Assembly (NCBI GenBank): GCA_029204225.1
Contig: CM055092.1
Location: forward strand, 11,550,310 to 11,614,309
Direction of reading: 5' to 3'
Source: Diphasiastrum complanatum
Taxonomy: Eukaryota > Streptophyta > Lycopodiopsida > Lycopodiales > Lycopodiaceae
DNA: 64,000 nucleotides
Shown: positions 36,435 through 49,120 of the stretch, piece after piece
Position numbering within the stretch: the first letter of the stretch is position 1
Layout: each line of letters begins with the position of its first letter
Program-made: the position numbers and the translations under genes
The notes under the pieces: generated by a model
Told to the model about the DNA's origin: nothing
The model's input: the letters and a program-made list of their open reading frames with translations, nothing else
Databases searched by the model: none

Positions 36435-37295
36435 TGGAGCGATATACCGGAAGAAGCAATAATCGCGGTGGATATTGATATTCGTAATCATGAAGCAAAT
36501 ATTCGGCCAATTACCAAGAAAGATCTCAAGGTGCAATACAACTATGTTGATAAAAAGAGAAAAAAGACAGTACTGAACTCCTTGAAGTCAATCTGAATGG
36601 AACCAGATGCAGCGTCATTATCCTCACAGATGACTAAAAATCCGAAGATTATAAGTCAAGCTAAGATCAACATGCTGAAGGAGGATCCCGCCGACAGTTC
36701 ACCACCAAAAGCCTTCAAGTATTATACCTTGGACGATGTGGTAGTCATGATGTCACAAGCGTAAAGAGAACTTGATCAAAATTAGAAACCAGCGGAACAA
36801 GTCTTCGAAGGACATGTGCGTACACAACCTATGAATCTAGCTGAGCCAGGTGAAGAAGAGAAAATCATACATGTGGGAGATCAGTTGACACCCACTCAAT
36901 TCAAAAGGCAAAAGACAACGCACATTATTGGTGGAATACAAATATTGCTTCACATGAAATTACAAAAATCTGAGGGGTATACCACCAACCGTAGTCCAAC
37001 ATACCATACCCTTGGTGGATGGAGCAATCCCCAAGGTGAGCCGCTACTATCGCTGCAATCCTAACTACACTGAATTGATCAAGCATGAGTTGTAGAAGTT
37101 ACTTGATGTCAATTTTTTTCATGAAATTGAGCACACAGAATGGGTATCACCAATAGTCATAGTACCCAAGAAGAATGACAAAATGCGAATATGTGTGAAC
37201 CTGAAAGGTTAAATGCAGTTAAAAAGAAAGATCATTTTCCCTTACCATTTATGAAAAGTGTTCTGGACAGAGTAGCAGGCTTTTGACAAGCCTAA
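36435..37295 (+). pseudogene. Ty3/gypsy linker and RT N-terminus, broken
   Basis: In another frame it continues DIPEEAIIAVDIDIRNHEAN and VQYNYVDKKRKKTVLNSLK-stop, then DAASLSSQMTKNPK, QAKINMLKEDPADSSP, KYYTLDDVVVMMSQA-stop. The RT start follows: RCNPNYTELIKHEL, HTEWVSPIVIVPKKNDKMRI, KKDHFPLPFMKSVLDRVAG. Several stops and frameshifts are present. RT is cut at about 37295 where a minus-strand copia begins. Confidence 0.8.
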
Positions 37296-38845
37296 CTCAA
37301 GATAGATGATTTTTCATTTCTCAACACTCCTCCTAAAAATAATCTATGTTGACTTGAACATGGATCTTGGTATTATTCCAAGATTGGCTCTATGCTTGAT
37401 GAAGGAATTTTTGCTCAATGGTTTGGTGAACTAATCTGCAATACAAGATGATGTGTCAATGTGCTCCAAGTAGATTTCCCATCCAATGAGCTTTTCTCTT
37501 ACATAGTGATGTGCAACCTCGATGTGTTTGCTCCTTGCATGAAATATTGGATTGTTGGCAAGGACTTGTGCTGAAATATTGTCACACATGATCAAAGGTA
37601 GATCATCTTCCCTGATTATCTTTATCTCCACTAGAAAACACTTGATCCAAAGCACTTCTTTTGTTGTAGTAGTAAGTGCCTTATATTTAGCTTCACAAGA
37701 TGAGAGTGATATGGTATCTTGCTTTTTGGAAAGCCAAGATATCAAATTTCCTCCAAGATATATGACATATGCACTTGTAGATTTCTGATCTACTTTATCA
37801 CTTGCAAAATCTGAGTCAGAATAGCCAACTATAGAAAGATCTTCACTTTTATATAACAAACTATAATTATAGGTTGAAGATATGTACCTAAGTACACTTT
37901 TGGCCATTTTCCAATGATGAATAGTAGGATTTTGCATAGCTTGGCTCAATTTATGAATAGTAAAACTTACATCATGCCTAGTTATAGTGAGCCAAATTAA
38001 GGAGCCTATAAGACTCCTAAAAAGAGTGATGTCCACGAAGGATCCTTCATCACCTCTGTTAGGGTCTTTTACAATTTGCTCCATAGGAGTATCAATACTC
38101 TTACAATCTAGCGTATTGAAGTTTTTTAACATTGAAAGAGTATACTTGGATTGACAAACTAAATCATTTTTATTATAAAAGTCAATCTCTAATCCTAATA
38201 TGTAATGGATTTTTCCAAGGTTTTGCATCTTGAATTCTTTTCCAAGTGCAATTTTGGTTTTTTCAACTAACTTGATACAACTTCCTGTCAGGATAATATC
38301 ATTAACATAAATGAGAAGAATGACAATATTCCTATCATAAAACTTGACATACAAGGAAGGATCATAGTTACTAAGATTGAATCCTAGTGAGTCAAGAAAA
38401 GTGTTAAGTTGAGAATACCACGATCGTGGAGCTTGCTTTAGTCCATAGAGACTTTTGAAGAGCAGGCAAACTTTGGTCTTGTCTTGGATGAAACCAAGAG
38501 GTTGATCCATATAAATTCGAGGTGACTCCTCCTCAGTTCTCTGCCCCATCTCTCCATGATAATCTTCAAGGGTGATGATAAAAGAATCCTTTTGAGAATC
38601 TTTGATCTCAGCCTCTTCAAAGATGTATTTTTTATTCTCATGGAAAATAACATCTCTACTCTCAATTGTAACTGAGGTAGAGGGAACATAAATTTTGTAT
38701 GCCTTCTTCTTGGATGAGTATCCAACCATGATCCCTTTGACTGAATTTGGAACATCTTTTTCCTTGTTTCCAAGGGTACATGAACAAAGCAAGCATATCC
38801 AAAAACTCTAAGGTGATCAACCTTAGGTTTCTTCTTAAACAAGAC
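37296..38845 (-). pseudogene. Ty1/copia RT-RNase H, RT N-terminus deleted (third lineage)
   Basis: The minus strand reads NSVKGIMVGYSSKKKAYKIY (end of integrase), a linker, then jumps at ESP|RIYMDQPLGFIQDKTKVC into RT, so the fingers are deleted in frame. It continues [48 protein letters not shown], and RNase H (VGYSDSDFASDKVDQKSTSA, SWLSKKQDTISLSSCEAKYK, HARSKHIEVAHHYVREKLI). The catalytic box is YVND instead of YVDD. CIAD-stop-FTKPL ends the frame, and a polypurine tract plus TGTTGAGAAATG (near 37323) marks an LTR start that is truncated within about 25 bp. Confidence 0.9.
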
Positions 38846-40085
38846 TTCATATGGTGATCTTCCTACAAGTGCATTGTGAGGCTATTGCACAATTAATTGC
38901 TTCTCCCCAATATTCAATAGGCAAAGAAGCTTCAACACGAATAGCTATAGCACATTCACATAAAGATCAATTTTTTCTTTCAGCAACTCCATTTTGAGAT
39001 GGAGAATAAGCACAAGAAAACTCTCTCTAAGTCCCTTCAGCCTCACAATAATCATAGAACTTGTTGGAGATGTATTCACCTCCTCCATCACATCTCAAAG
39101 CCTGAACTTTGAAAGAAAATTGTTTCTCAACATAAGCTTTGAAAACTAGGAAGTGTTCAAACACCATAGTTTTTTAAGAAAGAAGGTACAACCAAGTATA
39201 TCTTGTAAAATCCTAAATGAAGGTAACAAAACAAGTTGCACCACCAATACTTTTTGAGGAAGAAAAATGAACATCCGAGTGAATTAATTCCAAAGGATGA
39301 GAAGTCTTAATAGAAGACTTTTGATATGGATTTCTATGTGATTTTGCAATAGCACAAGCCTCACAAGGCTTGATATCCTTGGAAAATGATATTGAAAGGC
39401 CAATAGCCTTATCATTCTTGATCATAGAAAGCATAGATTTATAGTTAGGATGCCCCAACCTTCTATGCCATAACTCCTCCTTAGACATAAGAGCAATTTC
39501 ACAAAAGTTTGCATTCTCATAAGAATTTAACTTGAAGATGCCACCATATCTAGATCCATTAGCTAGGATCTCATCACCTTTCTTAATAAAGCAAGTATTG
39601 GAATTGAATTTTACATCACAACCACAATCAAACAACTTTCCAACACTTATCAACTTCTTTGTAAGCTTAAGAACAAAAAGAACATTGGAAAGTGATAGAA
39701 CTTTAGAAGAAGCAAGTTTCAATGGAATGTTGCCAATTTCTTCAATAGAGCATTCATGATCATTTGTAGTATAAATAGATCTTTTAAGTCCTTTATAAGG
39801 TACAATAGAGTCAAAAGACTCCTTTGAACAACACATATGTGAAGAGGCTCCACTATCGTTGTACCAAGCTCCATCTTTCTTGAAGGGTGTTGAAGAAAAG
39901 CTTGACACCATGAGTGATCCTTCTCCATCACTTGCAATAAGGTCTTCTTCTTTCTCATTAGAGAGATTTGCTTTTTTGAGTTGATTTTTCTTTTTGAAGC
40001 AATTAGAGGCATAGTGCCCCTTCTTGGTCTAGGGTTTAGGGTTTAGGGTTTAGGAACACTTGACTTTCTTCTTCTTGGTCTTTGA
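38846..40085 (-). pseudogene. Same copia: integrase, protease and zinc-knuckle remnant
   Basis: Toward higher coordinates it holds integrase pieces (frameshifted, 38850-39210) and a clean 232-codon frame 39911-39213. That frame reads WYNDSGASSHMCCSKESF (protease), TKKLISVGKLFDCG, ELWHRRLGHPNYKSMLSMIK with CEACAIAKSHRNPYQ (HHCC) and LELIHSDVH with the first integrase Asp intact. Upstream are KKGHYASNCFKKKNQ and KTKKKKVKC, the two halves of the CCHC knuckle. They are separated by the telomere-like tract at 40030-40054. The rest of gag is missing; gypsy sequence follows. Confidence 0.88.
40030..40054. repeat. Interstitial plant telomeric repeat
   Basis: 25 bp, three and a half perfect TTTAGGG units, lying inside the zinc-knuckle codons of a copia gag. 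Direct repeats of 'cttcttggtct' lie on both sides (about 40021 and 40071). Confidence 0.95.
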
Positions 40086-41320
40086 AGTAGAAGGATGAGT
40101 TGGACTCACACCTTTCATATCCTTGTATGACCATGCAAAGACCTGGCAATACCTTTGAAGTAGTTTCTCTAGTGCTCAATGCTACTCTTGATTAAGTTGG
40201 GCACCTATATGGACCATTTTGTCCACATCTTCCTATGGATCCTTCAAATTTAACATGACTGTTCGGGCTGGTCCATCAAAAGGGGCATCCCCCTATGGTT
40301 CACGTTGGGCTTGGGAAAGCTGAATAGTAATGTCCTCAATTGTATAGTCCTTGAAGTATTGTGGCATGTTGGGGCCTTTTGGTGCATAAGACTCTTTAGA
40401 ATTGATTTTTCTCACAGACTTGGAAGTGGAAGGTTTGGTAGCTGATGGTGGGGATGCTTGCCCTGAAGGTGCATTGTCATGCACCTGCGTCCAATCCTTG
40501 GGTGGTTCCATCATGATGGGACGTTTTATTTTCTCTTTCATGGCCATTTTTCTTTTTAGAGCATCTAAAAAAGTGACTTTGATTCATGGATGTCCCACTC
40601 TAAGGTAGGTTTCTTGACATGGTAAGTCTTAATAGGCTCAGTCTTGACCCTGCTTACTGTTGCTAATGGCGATAAAGGCTTAGGAGATTCCTTGATAAGA
40701 CGTTGTGGAAGCACTCCCATGTATTCTAAAATAGCCATGTCAGAAATTTCTTCTAGGCCATGGGGTGGATGGGATTGTAAGATGCTTTCTTCATCTACAT
40801 ACAATGAAACTGATTTATTAGTCGGTAGCCAAGCAACATTTAACAACTCATCATTGTGCTAGATAATTTCAATGAATTGGACATCAAAGATGGGAGTGTC
40901 CAAAGTGATTGATGGTTCACCTGGCCCGTCTTCGTTATATGAGCTACCAATATTTAAGAAACAGTATTCCACGTTAACACAATCAATCGTTGCTAAACAA
41001 TGGCTCCAGTCGATGATATCAATAGGCTACGTGTAGTGTCCCATTTCTTGAGTATTACGGTATGGTTCCAATAGGGATTTGGTAGTGGAAGATCCATCAT
41101 TTGTCACACGTGCAGGCTTGATCTTTCCTACATAATCGATGGTCACTGACTGGTCTCGATTGCTAAATATTACTCGTCCTTTGTTCCAGTCATGTACTAC
41201 ACGGGTATTAGAAAGCCAAGGGCGACCAAACAAGAGTTCATAAGAGTAGGCGCTATTGTTAGGAATGTCCAAAACAACTAGATCAAGTATAAATTGTTGG
41301 AAATCGAAGCAATGTCAGAT
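40086..41320 (-). pseudogene. Ty3/gypsy protease and linker region, second family
   Basis: The minus strand reads QQFILDLVVLDIPNNSAYSY, ELLFGRPWLSNTRVVHDWNK, NDGSSTTKSLLEPYRNTQEM. A second frame has MLNVAWLPTNKSVSLYVDEE and HPPHGLEEISDMAILEYMG, a third PSTSKSVRKINSKESYAPKG, PQYFKDYTIEDITIQLSQAQ and near 40130 CQVFAWSYKDMKGVSP. These parallel the order in 35463-36790 but are quite diverged. The active-site Asp region lies beyond 41320 and was not recognised. Stops separate the frames. Confidence 0.8.
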
Positions 41321-42949
<1,629 letters not shown>

Positions 42950-42960
42950 TTGGCGCCGTC
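42950..42960 (+). other. Gypsy-type primer-binding site
   Basis: TTGGCGCCGTC, the start of the plant gypsy primer motif, immediately after the LTR end. The match stops after about 11 bases where the sequence becomes minus-strand copia (VRATID read in reverse). Confidence 0.65.
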
Positions 42961-43293
42961 AATGGTAGCTCGTACATATCTGAGAACTCTTAGAAGAGCT
43001 TTCTAGTGGACCATACCAGGATTAGCCATATATGCTTAAAGAGCTGATCTTCTCCTCATCAGTTTGAGGGCATTGCTCTTTTGATAATTTTAAACCTGAG
43101 TCCATAGGATTATGCATAAGCTTGTAATTCATCAAATTGAATTTTGATAATAAATTTTGGAAGTACCTCTGCTGAGTGATATAGAGAAGCCTCTTAGTTA
43201 TGTCTTTGTGGATTTGAATCCTGAGACAATAATGTGCCTCTCCCAGATCTGTCATTTCAAATTCTTGAGATAACATCCTTTTAGTATCCTTTG
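42961..43293 (-). pseudogene. Copia RT C-terminal part, split from 48041 onward
   Basis: The minus strand reads KRMLSQEFEMTDLGEAHYCL, RIQIHKDITKRLLYITQQRY, LNYKLMHNPMDSGLKLSKEQ in corresponding form, and CPQTDEEK. A jump then leads to NPGMVHWKALLRVLRYVRAT, so part of the thumb is deleted. Its upstream half (LYVDGMLMFGNNINLT) lies at 48041-48110, and the two halves join exactly across the inserted element once one CTTTG copy is removed. Confidence 0.9.
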
Positions 43294-44456
43294 TGTTGTA
43301 AAGCTACCTTTACAAGCTTTACTCCCGGCGCCACTGTGACCAAAATCTAGCCGACACCAAGTTCCTATGGCTGAAAATCTTTGATCGGTTCTAGCGAAGT
43401 CCAGAGAGCTCAGATCGATGTGCAATCACCTCACACGATCTAGGCATGATTAAAGGAAGCCTGGGGATCAATAAAATCTAGAGAGAGAAAATGGCTTTCT
43501 AGAAAGAGAAAATCCCAGAGAGAGAAAAACGTGCTTTACCAGCCTGGGTAGAGTGCTTGGTATGAGGGGGGGTGCCGAATCCCACCAATACTATAGGGGA
43601 GTGCGGGTTGCAACTCAGGGCGAGCTCTAACCAAGTCTCAGCCTCCCTTGCTGGAATGTTGTCATGGCTCTTGCCTTGGCATGCTAGCGCCCCGGAGACT
43701 AGGGTCGGTCACACACTTGAAATGTAACCTTCTCAGATTTATCAATAAAGTGGGATTTTTCTCAAACTGACTCTGATTACCTTCTAGGTTTCAGTGTTCG
43801 GTAAAAGCGCCAGTTGTAAGGCCGCTTCAAAATTTTTAAGTTGGCACATAGCTGAGGGTCGTATCCCGGGACGCCAGCGGTATGCCGTTGGGACCATTCG
43901 GTCCGTGGCGCCAGCAGTATGCTATCGGGACCATTTGGTCCAGGAACTGGTTGTCTCCATATCTGTCACGGCTTGTGGTTCTGAGTGTTCCTTGCATGAA
44001 TGTGAATGGGTTAGGCTCTTGGGAAACGGGCTCTAACTTGTTGGCTGAGTTGGATGGCTTGCTTGGGTGAAAGTTACCTGTTTATGGCTGTCCAATCTGG
44101 CGTGGCGCCAGGTTGGCTTCCAGCGCTTGTGACGAAGCTTTCAGTTGGTTAAGTCTGATGTAAGTCAGACCGCTTGCTTGGAATGGATGTTACTCGTTTG
44201 TAACGAAGCTTCGAGCTGGTTAAGTTTGATGTATGTCAGGCGGCTTGCTTGGAGGGAAGTCACCCACATCGGGACCCCCGATCTGGCATGGCGCCAGGTT
44301 GGATCTCAATGTTGGTTTTCGGAATTTCAAGTTGGTTAAGTCTGATCGTTGTTGGCCAGTTGGCTGCTTGTAAGTCAAGTGGGTTTGGATGGCAAGAGTT
44401 GAAGGCTGGGAAGCCAAGTCGTGGTTCCCAGCTCCCTTTGGGATGCCTGCGCTACA
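43294..44456 (+). mobile_element. Left LTR of the LARD-like element
   Basis: TGTTGTAAAGCTACC to GCGCTACA. AATAAA near 43745 may be the polyadenylation signal. It contains small tandem repeats: a two-copy motif with 'gccagcggtatg'/'gggaccatt' near 43875-43950, and a 71-bp unit ('acgaagctt...cttgcttgga') at 44132 and 44202 with a partial third. Confidence 0.93.
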
Positions 44457-44458
44457 TG

Positions 44459-44471
44459 TGGTATCAGAGCC
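44459..44471 (+). other. Primer-binding site of the LARD-like element
   Basis: TGGTATCAGAGCC, a 13-base match to the plant initiator-Met tRNA complement, two bases after the LTR end. This is a copia-type primer, so the helper is probably a copia element. Confidence 0.92.
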
Positions 44472-44681
44472 GACTGGCCGGTCAGCTATGCGGATCTCAC
44501 GGAAATGGCCACTGTTTGGGGTTCATCAAGACAACTGTTGTGCAAGGTGCTGCCCAAAGTGTAAGCACGGTCGGGGTGGTCGGTAGAACGGGGGCTTGAT
44601 GAGTCAAGGTGCTGCTCTTGAGGTGTAAGCACGGTCAATTTTCGCGGTTCGGGCCTGGCGCCGTCTGCACGTAGGACAGAT

Positions 44682-45310
44682 GAGGCAATGTGCTGCCATT
44701 AGGTTGGTGTAAGCATGGTTTGTGCCTTGTGGGATGCGGGGTGACATATTCACGATAGCCACCATTCGTTTAGCTATAAGGGCTATCGACCAAATTTGGT
44801 GGGGGCATTACTGAGGCAATGTGCTGCCTAACGGTGAAAGCACGGGTGCGTCCACAATTTGGGTGGTATGCTGCCGATCGTTTAGCTATAAGGGCTATCG
44901 ACTAGATTTGGTGGGGGCGTTACTAAGGCAATGTGTTGCCTAAGGGTGAAAGCACGAGTGTGTCCACGGGGGTGGTATATTCAAAGATAGCTGCCATTCG
45001 TTTACCTATAAGGGCTATCGACCAAATTTGGTGGGGGCGTTACTGAGGGAATGTGCTGCCTAACGGTGAAAGCACGGGTGCGTCCACGATTGGGGGGTAT
45101 GCTGCCGATCGTTTAGCTATAAGGGCTATCAACTAGATTTGGTGGGGGCGTTACTGAGGCAATGTGCTGCCTAACGGTGAAAGCACGGGTGCGTCCATGG
45201 GGGTGGTATATTCAAGGATAGCTGCTGATTGTTTAGCTATAAGGGCTATCGACCAAAAAGTGGTGGGCCGTGACTGAGGCAATGTGCTGCTTAATGGTGA
45301 AAGAACGGAT
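44682..45310. repeat. Alternating A/B tandem array in the LARD-like element
   Basis: Units start at 44682, 44813, 44935, 45045, 45156 and (partial) 45276 with GAGGCAATGTGCTGCC, spacing 110-131 bp. All contain 'agctataagggctatc'. Units 1, 3 and 5 (type B) carry 'tattca(a/c)...gatagc' and 'cgaccaaat'; units 2 and 4 (type A) carry 'ggtatgctgccgatcg' and 'actagattt'. The order is B-A-B-A-B, a two-unit higher-order repeat. Small open frames across it are not convincing as genes. Confidence 0.92.
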
Positions 45311-46817
45311 AGTTGGAGGGGTGTCCTATTTGGGCTGATTCTGTGATCGATTTGTATGGGCGCGGCTAGGCAAAGGTCTGTTGGCAGGACCATCTCAAAG
45401 GGGGACCTTGTCTTTGTTACTTGTTAGTAAACTTGCCTGAGTGTCTTACTTGTATGTATTCGTGGTGAGTCTTAGTACTCGTGCTTTGCCTGGTTTGCAT
45501 GATTGCTTGTGATACAAGGAGCTGATGGCTCAAGAAGGAACCTTTCTTTCGAAGGCTGATACCATTAAACAAAGAGGACTACAGAATCTGTGGGACGGAG
45601 TTGCAGTTCAAGTACTCGCACATGAACGGCAACGAAACGACTCAATGTTTGGAAAGGATGGATGGCTAGCCTGTTTCTTGGGTTAGTTTCATTTGTGACA
45701 ATGCCCACCAAACGCAAGCAGGAAGTCAAAAGTTGGAAAGGGCAATTTCATGGGAGATTTTCTATGGAGCAGTTGGTCTCATTTTGGGACGGCTACCTTC
45801 GGAACTAAAACTCACTGAGCATGGGTGATATCCAGTATCAGTTGGGTTTTTCCTCAAAGGGGAAAGACTAGGATCAGAGATTGGCAACAAGTTGGATCGA
45901 GCCATAATCCTAGCAGATGGGAAGCAAAGTGTTGGAAAGGCTTTTTGTCCGAAGAACTCTACTGTAAGTCCGATCAGCTGATTTTATAAGTGGAGGGGAA
46001 TTATCACACACCTCTCTCTTTTGGGGCAAATTTTGAATGAAAGTTGATCAAAACGGGGGCAAATTCAAGGTGACCTAGCCATACTCACACGAGGAGACTC
46101 GCGAAATTTGGACCTAATAAGTTGACAAGTTTTTGTTGTGGAAAGGAAAGCTTGTTATAGTATGCGGATCAAACTGATGCGACCCTTTGGCTTTCCACGA
46201 GGTCAATGGTTACATTTGGGCTGATTCAAAGAGCTACTTCAAGCTAAGTGAGAGGTGCATTGCGGAGTACTCAATCTTTGCCTACCTTAAAGAGCCAAGA
46301 AGGAAATGTATCAAGATCAGGCTGGGACAAGGAGAGAAATCAAGGTGCAGAAGCAACAAGGCACAGAGTGGACCATAAAGTGGGCAATCAAATGATAAAT
46401 CCTTTGGCTCAAGGAGCCTTGATACCTGTGCAAAACTGATCTAATTTGGAGCTCAGGGAGCTCAACACAAAGTGCATCAAGGACAAATCAGGAGCTCAAA
46501 GGAGTTCCAAAGTCGAAAGTCAGAAGCGACAGGGGCGAACATTTCAAAAAAAGGCCTCTGTCACCAGTTAATAAGGTTCCTAGGTTTTACGAAAGCGATA
46601 TAAAATGTACACTTTTCCCAGACAAAGAGATATTTTAAGTTATGTAATTTTTCAGTATAAAGAGCTGAGCCTCCGACTTGTGGTGTGTCGGCTTCAATGT
46701 TAATAAAAAGTGGCCAGTAAATTGAGTACTGTGTCAAGTAGCTTAAATGTATAGCTATTTTAATTGGGAGACACCTTTACTTTAATCTGACATCTGATGA
46801 GGACATCAGATTTTATA
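45311..46817. other. Internal region of the LARD-like element without recognised genes
   Basis: The best frame, 46187-46378 (about 63 codons), reads FHEVNGYIWADSKSYFK and has no recognised domain. The stretch 46580-46760 is AT-richer with TATAAAA-like words. I see no gag or pol remnant. Confidence 0.6.
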
Positions 46818-46830
46818 AAGGTGGGGTGGA
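46818..46830 (+). other. Polypurine tract of the LARD-like element
   Basis: AAAGGTGGGGTGG(A) directly before the right LTR start TGTTGTAAAG. Confidence 0.85.
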
Positions 46831-48035
46831 TGTTGTAAAGCTACCTTTACAAGCTTTACTTCCGGCACCACTGGCGCCAACATTGTCCCCGATGCCAGTA
46901 GCGCCCTTGCTGCTCTTGGCGCCGACGCTGCTCCCTACGCCACTGTGATCAGAATCCAGTCGACGCCAAGTTCCTATGGCTGAAAATCTTTGATCGGTTC
47001 TAGCGAAATCCAGAGAGCTCAGATCGATGTGCAATCACCTCACACGATCTAGGCATGATTAAAGGAAGCCTGGGGATCAATAAAATCTAGAGAGAAAAAA
47101 TGGCTTTCTAGAAAGAGAAAATCCTAGCGAGAGAAAAATGTGCTTTACCAGCCTGGGTAGAGTGCTTGGTATGAGGGGGGGGTGCCGAATCCCACCAATA
47201 CTATAGGGGCATGCGGGTTGCGACTCAGGGCGAGCTCCAACCAAGTCTCAGCCTCCCTTGCTGGAATGTTGTCATGGCTCTCGCCTTGGCATGCTAGCGC
47301 CCCGGAGACTAGGGTCGGTCACACACTTGAAATGTAACCTTCTCAGATTTATCAATAAAGTGAGATTTTTCTCAAACTGGCTCTGATTACCTTCTGGGTT
47401 TCAGTGTTCGGTAAAAGCGCCAGTTGTAAGGCCGTTTCAAAATTTTTAAGTTGGCACATAGCTGAGGGTCGTATCCCGGGACGCCAGCGGTATGTCGTCG
47501 GGACCATTTGGTCTGTGGCGCCAGCGGTATGCTGTCGGGACCATTTGGTCCAAGAACTGGTTGTCTCCATATCTGTCGGGGCTTGTGGTTCTGAGTGTTC
47601 CTTGCATGAACGTGAATGGGTTAAGCCCTTGGGGAACGGGCTCTAACCTGTCGGCTGAGTTGGATGGCTGTCCAGTTTGGCATGGCGCCAGGTTGGCTTC
47701 CAGCGCTCATGACGAAGCTTTCAGTTGGTTAAGTCTGATGTAAGTCAGACCGCTTGCTTGGAATGGATGTTACTCATTTGTAACGAAGCTTCGAGTTGGT
47801 TAAATTTGATGTATGTCGGGCGGCTTGCTTGGAGGGAAGTCACCCACATCGGGACCCCCAATCTGGCATGGCGCCAGGTTGGATCTCAATGTTGGTTTTC
47901 GGAACTTCAAGTTGGTTAAGTCTGATCGTTGTTGGCAAGTTGGCTGCTTGTATGTCAAGTGGGTTTGGATGGCAAGAGTTGAAGGCTGGGAAGCCAAGTC
48001 GTGGTTCCCGGCTCCCTTTGGGATGCCTGACTACA
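46831..48035 (+). mobile_element. Right LTR of the LARD-like element
   Basis: TGTTGTAAAGCTACC to CTGACTACA. Compared with the left LTR it has about 65 extra bases near 46870-46940 containing repeated GGCGCC words, and lacks about 31 bases near 47665. These are length changes of short internal repeats. Confidence 0.93.
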
Positions 48036-49120
48036 CTTTGTCAGGTTGATATTGTTGCCAAACATCAACATACCATCCACATAGAGTGTGAAGATGGGAA
48101 AGAATTGATTAACAGCTTTGAACTATACATTACAGTCTGCACTTGGTTCAAAATCCATGATCGATCAAGAATGTGTTGATTCGATTAAACCATGCTCTGG
48201 AAGACTGTTTCAGACCATACAAAGGTTTATGGAGATTGCATACCTGGTCTTCTTGACCATTGAGGATATAGCCTTATGGCTAGATCGTATAAATGTCCTC
48301 CTCGATAACTCCATTGAGGAATGCTATTTGTACATCCATCTGGTGTACCTCAGCATATGATAGTAGCAGTTGGATGGAAGTGTGCTTGACACTGGACTAA
48401 AAGTTTCGAAGTAATCAATATTGGAAACTTGTGAAAATCCCCGTGCCACGAGTCGAGCTTTCCTTTGTCGATTTTACCATATGCTTTATACTTGATCTTA
48501 AAGATCCACTTGCAGTCGATATCATTTCTTGCCTGCGGCAGCTTGGTGATAGTCCACGTATTATCTCTCAATAGTGAGCTGTACTCCTTTGTCCATGGCC
48601 TCTTTCCAGAGATCTGAGTCGGCCTTGACAAGCTTCCTCAACTGTGGTTGGCTCCTAAATAGAATAGTGAGCAAACTCATCAGTATATCAGACATGTTGA
48701 ATTCGAATTATTGTTGATCTCTTGATTGAAGCTTGTGGTTGTGAAGTTCGGTTGTGTCAGGCATGTCAGACAAATTTGCTACTTCTGAATTGTAGCTTCT
48801 TCATTGTCTTCTGATTCTGACTGTACAGGTTGACTACTTGAAGGAATCGAATTAAGATTTCTATAAACATTAGTTGTTGGGGCAAAATATGTGGACTGCA
48901 TCTGGTCCTTTCCCTTCAAGTCAATAAACTAATCTTCAATAAAAATCACATCCATGTTAGTGAAAACTTTACATGTTTCTATATTGTACAGTCAATACAT
49001 TCCATTAGAAGAACAATAACCGACAAAAACAATTTTGAATGAATGCTCATCGAGTTTCTTCCTTTTTCCTTCGGGACATGAGCATAGGGCAGTGCAATTG
49101 AATACTCTCAAATGCTTCAA
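48036..49120 (-). pseudogene. Copia RT N-terminal half and linker (same relic as 42961-43293)
   Basis: Minus-strand readings include FGNNINLT at the insertion edge, LYVDGMLM (the catalytic box reads YVDG, not YVDD), KEYSSLLRDNTWTITKLPQA, DIDCKWIFKIKYKAYGKIDK, and further upstream the acidic integrase-RT linker. Stops and frameshifts are frequent. The RT is interrupted by the LARD-like insertion. Confidence 0.85.

Larger units (their letters stand above)
43294..48035 (+). mobile_element. Complete non-autonomous LTR retrotransposon without gag or pol (LARD-like)
   Basis: 4742 bp: left LTR 43294-44456 (1163 bp), internal 44457-46830 (2374 bp) and right LTR 46831-48035 (1205 bp). Target duplication CTTTG lies at 43289-43293 and 48036-48040. 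A primer site follows the left LTR and a polypurine tract precedes the right one. The LTRs differ at a few percent of positions plus indels. No frame in the internal region shows gag, protease, integrase, RT or RNase H motifs. It is clearly more GC-rich than its surroundings. It must move with borrowed enzymes. The strand is set by the primer site and polypurine tract. Confidence 0.95.

Noticed and set aside
43794-44599. Several 60-116 codon frames in the LARD-like element LTRs
   Set aside because: They overlap each other on both strands and follow the small tandem repeats; no domain or conserved start.
44682-45310. Array considered as CRISPR or as a coding repeat
   Set aside because: Units are adjacent with no constant-length unique spacers, and the sequence is plant retroelement DNA; frames are not kept between units.
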